From Bacteroidales bacterium (GTDB lineage Bacteria > Bacteroidota > Bacteroidia > Bacteroidales > F082), in NCBI GenBank assembly GCA_017508895.1, contig JAFWRA010000106.1:1-29642 (forward strand): DNA of 29,642 nucleotides. Reading direction: 5' to 3'. Both the position numbers and the translations under genes were made by a program. The notes under the pieces were generated by a model, which was not told where the DNA came from, did no database searches, and saw only the letters and a list, made by a program, of their open reading frames with translations. Positions 23,419-29,642 of the stretch are shown piece by piece; position 1 is the first letter of the stretch; every line of letters starts with the position of its first letter.

Positions 23419-25422
23419 ATGAACAAGTGCTTGAATGTCATAGGTATAATGTTGGTGCTGCTGCTTTTTCCCTATTGTGGAAGACGGGATGCACGACAAA
23501 TGGAAAGGCAGGGCAGTAGTGCCCATGCGGCATTGGCTGAGATAGACTCGCTGATGTGGCGGCGGGCTGACAGCGCTTTTGCGGTGCTGCAGGAGTTCGT
23601 TGTCGGTCCTGAGGCGGAAGAGCTTGATACTTTTGACGGGCACTACTGCCAGGTGCTGATTTCTGAGTTGCTTTATAAAAACGACTGTGAGCAGACCAAC
23701 AGAGAGGATTTACAAAAGGCCGTAGGTTATTTTGATTCGTTGTGTGTAGAAAAGGGAGGCGCGATAAATCGCGTCTCTACAGGCGGAGAGGTGTTTTTGG
23801 ATGCACGGGTGCATTATATCAATGGGGTAGGGTATTATGAGCAGGGGAATGTGGTGCAGGCTTGTGCGGAATACCTGAAAGCTTTGGAAGTGATGGAGAG
23901 TGGTTTTGAAGAGAAGGAACTGGTGGGGAAAAAGGCGCAGTTTATGACATATATTTATAACCGTCTTGGAGATATGTTTAAGGAGCAATTGATGGCTGAA
24001 CCTGCCATTGCTTGCTATAAACAAGCATTGTATTATTGTCGGCGAGAACCAACCTCGAAATACGGTATCCCTGTTTTGCTATATAATTTGGGAATCCAGT
24101 ATGACATTGCAAACCAGAAAGATAGTGCTGCCTTTTATTATGATAAAGCATTAGAAAACATACCTGATAATGACAATATTCATTATAGGGATATTATGAC
24201 GTCAAAGTCAGTGTTAGCCTTTAATTTGGGCTTTTGTGTGGATTCAGTCATCAAAGATTTAAAACATGTGATTACACTTGCCTCAAATGATTACGAAAGG
24301 ACGCATAGGTTTTTGACCCTTGGCAACATATTGTTTGAGAGTAAGTTGTATGATTCTTCTAGATTGTACTTGGAAACAGTTTTTGAACAGCAAGAAGACC
24401 TGCCATCTAAAATTGTAGCTGCAGAAAACTTGTGTAGCATATACCAATATGAGGGTGATTCTGTAAAAGCTCGTCAGTATTCTTCATTTCTTGCCGATTT
24501 TACTATGGCAGAAATTGAAAAGAAGAAAGATGTTTCTAGGATTAATGAAATGTTCAAAAACCATTTGGCTCAAAAACAGGAGAAACGTGCTGAAGAAGAA
24601 CGAGAGAAGGCTATAAAGAGAGTAATAAAAATTATTATTCCGATTGCTGTAATAATTGCCTTGGTTATCATTATTTTGGCAAAATTCAGGAGCAAGAAGC
24701 TCTTAGAAGAGCAACAAAAGGAGGTGGACAGGATGTTTGGAGAAACAGAACAACAACATAAGGAAGAATTGAGACAAAGGCAAGCAGAAGCGGAAAAATT
24801 ACTTGAAGATAAAGAAAAACACTACCAACAGGAAATAGAGGCAAAAAAGGTCGAGGCGAGAAAAGAATTGGAAGAAAGAGACAAGCAGCACATGGAAGCC
24901 ATTGAAGCCGAGCGACAGACCCACCGTATGGAACAAGCTGCCATATCTGGCCGGCTGAAACGAAGCAACCAAGAAGTACGCGAACTGAAAGACCAAATCA
25001 AACAATTGGATGATTTGGCTGCAAAAACCGAAGTTGCCGCATCATTCGATGAAGAACCTATATGCCGTCTCATCATGGATCGGGTGAATGAAGGGCAATT
25101 CAAGGCGCAGATGGATTGCAAACTTTATCACGACTATGCCTTGGGCAAGGAGCAGGTGATGGCCTTGCGCGAGGCTGCCGACCGACACTTCAATCAATTT
25201 ACAAGCCGTCTTGCCAAGGCCTATCCCGAGCTCACCCGTGGTGACATGGACTATTGCTGCCTCTATCTGCTGGGGCTTTCGGATGCTGACGTTTCCGCCC
25301 TGATGCAGCGCGCCTACAACACCGTGAGTGAGCGCAGCCGCAAACTGAAAGCCATTTTCGGCAGCGAGGAACCGCTTTCCGCGACGCTCCGAAGCTTTTC
25401 CATTGAATCTGCATCTATCTGA
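23419..25422 (+). CDS. TPR and coiled-coil membrane protein, probable regulator
   Basis: The product (667 residues from ATG 23419) begins with an N-terminal hydrophobic segment (VIGIMLVLLLFPYC) that could be a signal anchor or atypical lipoprotein signal. The periplasmic half contains TPR-like helices (about 110-340: YINGVGYYEQGNVVQACAEY, YNLGIQYDIANQKDSAAFYY). A membrane helix follows (about 402-424, IIIPIAVIIALVIIILA), then a long Glu/Lys/Gln-rich coiled coil (about 425-535). A cytoplasmic C-terminal domain ends in a helix-turn-helix-like pattern (LTRGDMDYCCLYLLGLSDADVSALM, TVSERSRKLKAIFG). Many Bacteroidales carry such TPR-TM-coil-HTH proteins, thought to be membrane-linked regulators. A GTG at 23410 is an alternative start. 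Base composition in the middle is more AT-rich than at the ends, and a REP-like repeat lies in frame at 23746-23780. Confidence 0.82.
   Translation: MNKCLNVIGIMLVLLLFPYCGRRDARQMERQGSSAHAALAEIDSLMWRRADSAFAVLQEFVVGPEAEELDTFDGHYCQVLISELLYKNDCEQTNREDLQKAVGYFDSLCVEKGGAINRVSTGGEVFLDARVHYINGVGYYEQGNVVQACAEYLKALEVMESGFEEKELVGKKAQFMTYIYNRLGDMFKEQLMAEPAIACYKQALYYCRREPTSKYGIPVLLYNLGIQYDIANQKDSAAFYYDKALENIPDNDNIHYRDIMTSKSVLAFNLGFCVDSVIKDLKHVITLASNDYERTHRFLTLGNILFESKLYDSSRLYLETVFEQQEDLPSKIVAAENLCSIYQYEGDSVKARQYSSFLADFTMAEIEKKKDVSRINEMFKNHLAQKQEKRAEEEREKAIKRVIKIIIPIAVIIALVIIILAKFRSKKLLEEQQKEVDRMFGETEQQHKEELRQRQAEAEKLLEDKEKHYQQEIEAKKVEARKELEERDKQHMEAIEAERQTHRMEQAAISGRLKRSNQEVRELKDQIKQLDDLAAKTEVAASFDEEPICRLIMDRVNEGQFKAQMDCKLYHDYALGKEQVMALREAADRHFNQFTSRLAKAYPELTRGDMDYCCLYLLGLSDADVSALMQRAYNTVSERSRKLKAIFGSEEPLSATLRSFSIESASI
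23746..23780. repeat. REP-like palindrome inside the TPR gene
   Basis: CGCGAT, AA, ATCGCG is a perfect palindromic core, flanked by GTAGA (left) and TCTCTAC (right), the layout of the dispersed GTAGAGACGCGAT repeat known from Bacteroidota and cyanobacteria. It is read in frame as GGAINRVSTGG within the coding sequence, so it has been tolerated as an insertion in a loop of the protein. Confidence 0.55.
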
Positions 25423-25470
25423 TTATAGGGACGATAGCCAAAAACCCGCACAAATCCGCACATTGTTTTT
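25405..25470 (+). repeat. 66-bp direct repeat, left copy
   Basis: This stretch begins GAATCTGCATCT within the last codons of the TPR gene and ends CGCACATTGTTTTT; it recurs with a few differences at 26309-26374. It contains two CCGCACA direct repeats 10 bases apart (25446 and 25456). The kinase gene lies between the two copies. Confidence 0.85.
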
Positions 25471-25490
25471 TAGGTTTTGGAAATAATGTG

Positions 25491-25498
25491 TATTTTTG
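25491..25498 (+). promoter_or_regulatory. -7 box of the kinase gene
   Basis: TATTTTTG matches TAnnTTTG, only 15 bases before ATG 25514, giving a very short leader. It lies 20 bases after the left 66-bp repeat. A second in-phase-less ATG at 25504 opens an 11-codon ORF that overlaps the start. Confidence 0.55.
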
Positions 25499-25513
25499 CA
25501 CAAATGAAAAACG

Positions 25514-26290
25514 ATGAAGTGCTTTCAAGACCTATATGAGGCAATTGCTAATGACGGCTTCACACAGTCAACACTTCATATCATCGATGAACTTGTAAAC
25601 CAGATAGAAAATGGATCCACAGACCTTCCTCGATTTAATCTTCGAGAGCATTCAGGAGTCTGCAAGGCAGGCGCGGCTCTCATCGGGGCGACCCTCGTCG
25701 CAAGCTACGCTGAAAGAAGCCTTGCAGCAAGTGGCCATGCTGGAAGCGGCCAAAAAAGCCCAAGCAACTGGGAAATAGACGAATTGCAAGAAAAACTTAT
25801 TGAGCAATGGGCAAAGGCCGCCCGCCTATGGGTGGAGGCTTCAGACGATATTGTTCGCAAAGGATTCGGCCCCATGATTGCCGAAGGAGCGGAAGCGAAG
25901 GTTTATTATAGAGAGGGTTCGCCAGCCGTTTTGAAAGAACGTGCCTCCATCTATTCCACCACACAAAAGGCTCTTGATGCCATTGCGCTTCACAATTACA
26001 TTTTCCCTGAAACAGCTATGCACGTCATCGGCTTCACGCGCGATTCGGACGGACTTTTCCGTGTGATTCTTACACAGCCATACGTCCGTTGTCAGCGTCT
26101 TGCCTCAAAGGAAGAAATCGACAAACTTGCAGCCGAAAAAGGATTCCGTGACAATCGGGAAGGACAGGGAGTGAACTACATATCGGAACGCATTGCATTG
26201 GAGGATATGCACCCCGCCAATGTGTTTATCGATGAAGTTACCTCGCTTCCCATCTGCATTGACTGTATCGTCAAATTCGTGAAGAAATGA
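25514..26290 (+). CDS. Polyvalent-protein-type kinase
   Basis: The 258-residue protein resembles the protein-kinase-like domain found in phage and conjugative-element polyvalent proteins (Kinase-PolyVal) and in stand-alone Bacteroidota homologues. N-terminal residues 1-110 are helical and carry EHSGVCKAGAALIGATLVAS. The kinase-like part shows GAEAKVYY (125-132, glycine-rich loop), VLKER with Lys141, ILTQPYV (hinge-like), LEDMHPANVFID (229-240, catalytic loop) and CIDCIVKF with Asp250 at the DFG position. Substrate and role are unknown; homologues usually travel with mobile elements. It is bracketed by 66-bp direct repeats and contains a second open frame (25611-25778). Start at ATG 25514 fits the promoter at 25491. 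Confidence 0.75.
   Translation: MKCFQDLYEAIANDGFTQSTLHIIDELVNQIENGSTDLPRFNLREHSGVCKAGAALIGATLVASYAERSLAASGHAGSGQKSPSNWEIDELQEKLIEQWAKAARLWVEASDDIVRKGFGPMIAEGAEAKVYYREGSPAVLKERASIYSTTQKALDAIALHNYIFPETAMHVIGFTRDSDGLFRVILTQPYVRCQRLASKEEIDKLAAEKGFRDNREGQGVNYISERIALEDMHPANVFIDEVTSLPICIDCIVKFVKK
25611..25778 (+). other. Overlapping 55-codon ORF inside the kinase gene
   Basis: A frame shifted by one from the kinase runs from ATG 25611 to TAG 25776-25778. Its product looks helical and protein-like (TFLDLIFESIQESARQ, LKEALQQVAMLEAAKKAQ). In the same stretch the kinase frame is Gly/Ala/Ser-rich. No ribosome-binding site was seen. It may be a real overlapping gene, or show that a frameshift happened in the N-terminal part of the kinase. 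Confidence 0.3.
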
Positions 26291-26308
26291 ATTTGATGGC
26301 ACTTTTAG

Positions 26309-26374
26309 GAATCTGCATCTAATTGATTATCGGTACGATAGCCAAAAACCCGCACAAATCCGCACATTGTTTTT
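26309..26374 (+). repeat. 66-bp direct repeat, right copy
   Basis: It repeats 25405-25470 with differences mainly in the middle (AATTGATTATCGGTA versus ATCTGATTATAGGGA). Its start would code the same ESAS tail as the TPR gene, though no TPR gene precedes it here. CCGCACA again occurs twice, 10 bases apart (26350 and 26360). Confidence 0.85.
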
Positions 26375-26375
26375 C

Positions 26376-26406
26376 TTGACAGGTGTGGGTTGTTGGTGTA
26401 GTTTTG
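26376..26406 (+). promoter_or_regulatory. Promoter of the first T9SS cargo gene
   Basis: TTG (26376-26378) and TAGTTTTG (26399-26406) are 20 bases apart and match Bacteroidota -33 and -7 elements. The -7 box ends 25 bases before ATG 26432. It begins directly after the right 66-bp repeat. Confidence 0.65.
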
Positions 26407-26431
26407 CCGAAAATTTCAAATCCTAATTGTT

Positions 26432-27955
26432 ATGAAAACGACAAAACTTTACACCTTGGTTGCGCTGCTACTGATGGCGATGATGGCTTATGGGCAGACC
26501 TACGATTCCATTGCACATCACAGTGCAGGTTGGTACGATATTGACTTGCGCAACATGATGCAGCTGCGCGATGGGAACATCCTGGCCAATATTCAACTGT
26601 TTGAAATCAACGAGAATGGTGCTTACCTTGGAGATTATGGCAACAGGCTGTTGAAAATCGACCCTAATGGGGCGGTCCTGATTGATTCCGTATTTGTTGA
26701 GGACGACGACTTGAACTATTACCTGATGGAACGTAACCCATTCGGAGAAGACAATGTTTATGCAAAAGTAGTACGTAACCTTGAAGAATGTAGGAGCGAT
26801 TTGCGCATCTCGTTTTTTGACGACGACTTGACCTTTCACCCTGAAAAGGAAGTTTGGGTGCCCTTGTCAGACACGGTTTTCCCAGCCTTGTGCGATTCGT
26901 ATTTCTTGGATGATCATGGTGACATTATCCTAAATTTTCCGCTTACAAAGCGCAAAGAATTGCATTATTATCGGATTGGGCTTGATGGTACAGTGAAAGA
27001 CCATGCTGTGCTACCAAAAGAGAGTTCTCCCATCAACTTTTATACATCTGGTGGGCATCGCTTTGGCACTTTCAACGAGTCACCAACCGAATACTGCTAT
27101 TGGGGTACGAACACTTCTGACCTCAAGACGATTTACATTCATGTTTTCGATTCTTTGCTGAATTTGAAGGAAACGATAACCCCAGACGGAGCACCAGAGA
27201 ACATCTATTTTAAGTGTGGCATGAAAGAACGGGTATTGGATTGGGATGCCAACACTTTCCTTGTTGCAACGCGATTTCAAAATGAAATCAACTTTGCCGA
27301 CAACGGTGTACGCATAACGAGATACGACAAAAACAACTTAACATCAATAAACACTTGCTATTTCAGGACTTACCCACAAATAATAAACGGAGTTGTCAGT
27401 TTAGGCTGTGCTTTCCCGATAGGTCTTGCCAAAGCGGGCGATGGCGACATGTATTTCGCCTATTGCACGCAAGATCCTGCCGGGGTTAGCAACGGTACTC
27501 CTGTGGGACAGGTTTCGGTGGTGAAGATGGATGCCGATTTCAACATTGTTTGGCAGCGTTTCTGCCTTGAATTAGAGGGTTATTCGCGCGTAGGTAGTGA
27601 ATTGGTTGCACTTGAAGACGGTGGTGTGGCCGTTGGTGGTGTGGTTATGGGTGCACCGCCTGAGTTGTTTTTCCTCGTTTTCGATGATGAGGGATGGAGC
27701 GTTTCGGAATCGGGCATCACGCCCCGCCCTTATTCCTATTGGCCTAATCCCGTTCAAAACGAACTCCACCTGCAATACTCACCCGATGTAACGCCAACCA
27801 GTATTGAACTTTATGACCTGCAAGGCCGTCTATTGCACATCCAGTGCAACGGCATGGAAAGCATCGACGTGGAAGGTCTGCCCAGTGGAACCTATACGAT
27901 GCGAGTCATTATGGAGGACGGGAAAACGTTTGTAGAAAAGATACTGAAGCATTAG
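26432..27955 (+). CDS. T9SS-exported protein, cargo with type A sorting domain
   Basis: The 507-residue protein starts with a signal peptide (LVALLLMAMMAYGQ, cleavage near residue 21). The main body (about 22-425) has strand-rich, propeller-like repeats (for example YLGDYGNRLLKIDPNGAVLI, LVALEDGGVAVGGVVM). No catalytic motif was seen. The last 75 residues form a T9SS sorting domain: SYWPNPVQNELHLQY, SIELYDLQGRLL, LPSGTYTMRV, final VEKILKH. It is expected on the cell surface or released. Its signal peptide and plan are shared with the next gene, 21 bases downstream, suggesting paralogues in one unit. Confidence 0.85.
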   Translation: MKTTKLYTLVALLLMAMMAYGQTYDSIAHHSAGWYDIDLRNMMQLRDGNILANIQLFEINENGAYLGDYGNRLLKIDPNGAVLIDSVFVEDDDLNYYLMERNPFGEDNVYAKVVRNLEECRSDLRISFFDDDLTFHPEKEVWVPLSDTVFPALCDSYFLDDHGDIILNFPLTKRKELHYYRIGLDGTVKDHAVLPKESSPINFYTSGGHRFGTFNESPTEYCYWGTNTSDLKTIYIHVFDSLLNLKETITPDGAPENIYFKCGMKERVLDWDANTFLVATRFQNEINFADNGVRITRYDKNNLTSINTCYFRTYPQIINGVVSLGCAFPIGLAKAGDGDMYFAYCTQDPAGVSNGTPVGQVSVVKMDADFNIVWQRFCLELEGYSRVGSELVALEDGGVAVGGVVMGAPPELFFLVFDDEGWSVSESGITPRPYSYWPNPVQNELHLQYSPDVTPTSIELYDLQGRLLHIQCNGMESIDVEGLPSGTYTMRVIMEDGKTFVEKILKH

Positions 27956-27976
27956 AAATTTGAAAACTTTACGTAT

Positions 27977-29476
27977 ATGAAAACAACAAAGAAATTCATG
28001 ATGCTTTGCTGCCTGATGGTTATGGCGGCGACGAGTTACGGACAGCAATGGGAAACCGTTTTACCAGATAGCGTTTCTATCAGTGGCGGCTTCATTAACG
28101 AGGACAACACGACGGAACTCGTCGGTTGTTCAGGTAATGACGGTGCCTATTTCAGAGTGTTTGAAGACGGTCAATATGAGACAACCACATTTCCTGCGCC
28201 AGAGGGAAAACAACTGGTTTTGCAAACCCTAACCCCATTGGACAATGGAGGTTATTTCATTTCCGGAAGGATTATGACCAATCGCCCGAATGATTCTGGC
28301 GAACTCAAAATCATAATTCTCGATGATAATCTGAATGTGGTGAGCGAACAAACCCTACAAGTGGCAGAAGGTTTCTTGGGTCTCACAGATGGTGCCGCCG
28401 TCATTGACGACGACGGTACCATCGTCCTGTTGAAAACGGCAAGGAGGGAAATGCCCAATTATCAAGGTGGCTACGGGTCAAGAGGAGCGATGTTCCGCTT
28501 CACCCAATCAGGAGACAGCCTGAATTGTCGATATCTGTTGGCCGACCCGCCCGACCCGATTTGCTACATACAGCAAATCGAGAACCAAAAACTCATAAAC
28601 GACCCGTATAGCGACCAAATCATTGCGGTGTGTGCGGGACAAGGAGGGGTACAGTCTTTGCTTTATTTCGATTACGACTTCAATCTGACGAATGACTTTT
28701 TTATTGACGACATATCTTTTCCAGAAATAGGGCCAGGATGGCAATGTAAACATATAAGTCACCCTTACGTGGGTTATTGGTATAATGCCAATGAGATGTT
28801 GCTTGTTGCAGATCAAGAGGACACGGATATTTCTGCCAACAAACCACATTTGCTTATCGGGAAAATGAACCGAGAAGGGGAAATCATCGAGAAAGCCGAA
28901 ATCAACAAGCCGGACACCCTGTTTTATGCCTATGGAGGAATGGCATACGCCAACGATAGCACCGTTTATGTCACGACAAGATGCCATACGGAGAGTTGGA
29001 TGGATCCGTATTATCCATGCGCCTATCTTGTGAGCACAGGGTTGGAAGTCCTAGGGAAGGTTGAACTTTGGGACGAACTGGATTACTTTCCTCAAGCCAT
29101 ATTTCCAACCAATGACGGCGGATGTGTGTTCTGCATTAAAGGCAACTCATGGTGGGTTGAATCTTTACAAAAAGTCATCCGTTTCTCTCGCGAAGACTTC
29201 AATCCCATTCCTTGCAGCGTGAAGGAAGTGACACAAGAAACGATAAAGGCTTTGGCCTATCCCAATCCTGCCAAGGATGAGTTGAACATTGACATTTCAG
29301 GCTTGCCGGAACACAATGAACACCGCATACAGATTACCGATGCCTTGGGACATATTTGCATGGATCGCATTATCCGTGGCGAGGGCAATGTGCTCTCGGT
29401 GGGGGTTGCCAACCTCCCCGCCGGAATGTACACCTATCAAATCTATGACAATAAGAAAACGCTTTCCTCGGGATAG
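27977..29476 (+). CDS. T9SS-type exported protein with clipped sorting domain
   Basis: The 499-residue protein is similar in plan to its upstream neighbour: signal peptide (residues 1-22, ending TSYGQ), a strand-rich body with repeats such as LDNGGYFISGRI and TNDGGCVFCIKG, and a T9SS C-terminal domain (ALAYPNPAKDELNIDI, IQITDALGHICM, LPAGMYTYQIYDN). It stops early: the frame reads KKTLSSG then TAG (29474-29476), and after that stop the same frame continues F-V-K-S-N before TAA (29492-29494). Normal sorting domains end in a motif such as GKFVK, so a Lys-to-stop change is likely. Whether export still works is unknown. Confidence 0.85.
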   Translation: MKTTKKFMMLCCLMVMAATSYGQQWETVLPDSVSISGGFINEDNTTELVGCSGNDGAYFRVFEDGQYETTTFPAPEGKQLVLQTLTPLDNGGYFISGRIMTNRPNDSGELKIIILDDNLNVVSEQTLQVAEGFLGLTDGAAVIDDDGTIVLLKTARREMPNYQGGYGSRGAMFRFTQSGDSLNCRYLLADPPDPICYIQQIENQKLINDPYSDQIIAVCAGQGGVQSLLYFDYDFNLTNDFFIDDISFPEIGPGWQCKHISHPYVGYWYNANEMLLVADQEDTDISANKPHLLIGKMNREGEIIEKAEINKPDTLFYAYGGMAYANDSTVYVTTRCHTESWMDPYYPCAYLVSTGLEVLGKVELWDELDYFPQAIFPTNDGGCVFCIKGNSWWVESLQKVIRFSREDFNPIPCSVKEVTQETIKALAYPNPAKDELNIDISGLPEHNEHRIQITDALGHICMDRIIRGEGNVLSVGVANLPAGMYTYQIYDNKKTLSSG

Positions 29477-29522
29477 TTTGTAAAAAGTAATTAAACAAAA
29501 CTAAACCAATAAATTATTAGAG

Positions 29523-29642
29523 ATGAAACACAAACTATGCTTTATTTTTCTATTGTTATTTGTGACTTATTCTTCTGCATTTCCACAAGCTATAACTTAT
29601 GTTAAAAATTGTAGATACAAAGGCTATATCTTTAGCAAAGAA
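29523..29642 (+). CDS. Start of an exported protein, cut by the window end
   Basis: ATG 29523 opens a frame running to the window edge (40 codons). The N-terminus is a signal peptide (basic MKHKL, hydrophobic CFIFLLLFVTYSSAF, then PQAI). No family can be assigned. It lies 46 bases after the clipped T9SS gene on the same strand and may belong to the same unit. Confidence 0.65.
   Translation, partial: MKHKLCFIFLLLFVTYSSAFPQAITYVKNCRYKGYIFSKE

Overview
The window is chromosomal DNA of a member of the Bacteroidales (Bacteroidota), probably an uncultured gut-type organism. The evidence is a SusC/SusD outer-membrane pair, several exported proteins with type IX secretion (T9SS, Por) C-terminal sorting domains, many promoters of the Bacteroidota type (-7 box TAnnTTTG), and weak or absent Shine-Dalgarno sequences. 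No rRNA, tRNA, CRISPR array, transposase or integrase was found.

Layout. (1) 1-3224 is an accessory, repeat-rich stretch: a palindromic repeat pair, two inverted copies of a composite intergenic repeat (165-310 and 3026-3222), and between them a small envelope protein, a short ORF or remnant, a 408-aa surface lipoprotein and a 76-aa lipoprotein. (2) 3225-5031 is a minus-strand operon, rpiB then a lone LutB-type iron-sulfur protein. (3) 5077-5620 is an AT-rich divergent spacer with several DnaA-box-like sites. (4) 5621-8108 holds an exported MORN-repeat protein and an LD-carboxypeptidase (S66). (5) 8079-9503 is a two-gene operon of a DUF2442 protein and a Card1/Can2-like (DUF1887) CARF-nuclease with no CRISPR locus in view. 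(6) 9566-12268 holds a T9SS beta-helix protein and an AAA ATPase with a repeated operator-like region upstream. (7) 12437-16986 is a core-metabolism block: pgk and a diacylglycerol-kinase-family gene on the minus strand, divergent from an acyltransferase and gpsA on the plus strand. The last three together look like a glycerophospholipid module. (8) 16996-18105 is a zinc-ribbon membrane protein. (9) 18334-23344 is SusC/SusD. (10) 23419-29642 holds a TPR/coiled-coil membrane regulator, a polyvalent-protein-type kinase flanked by 66-bp direct repeats, two related T9SS cargo proteins and the start of a third exported protein.

The items I would check first are the DUF2442/Card1-like pair as a possible CRISPR-independent nucleotide-triggered nuclease module, the kinase cassette between direct repeats with an overlapping second reading frame, the candidate DnaA-binding spacer, and a nonsense change that seems to have clipped the T9SS sorting signal of the protein ending at 29476. 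Six gene starts were placed downstream of the longest possible ORF start: five because the promoter -7 box or the ribosome-binding site lies inside the longer ORF (rpiB, the ATPase, the acyltransferase and the zinc-ribbon protein by promoter position), and the TPR gene because an ATG lies three codons after a GTG.
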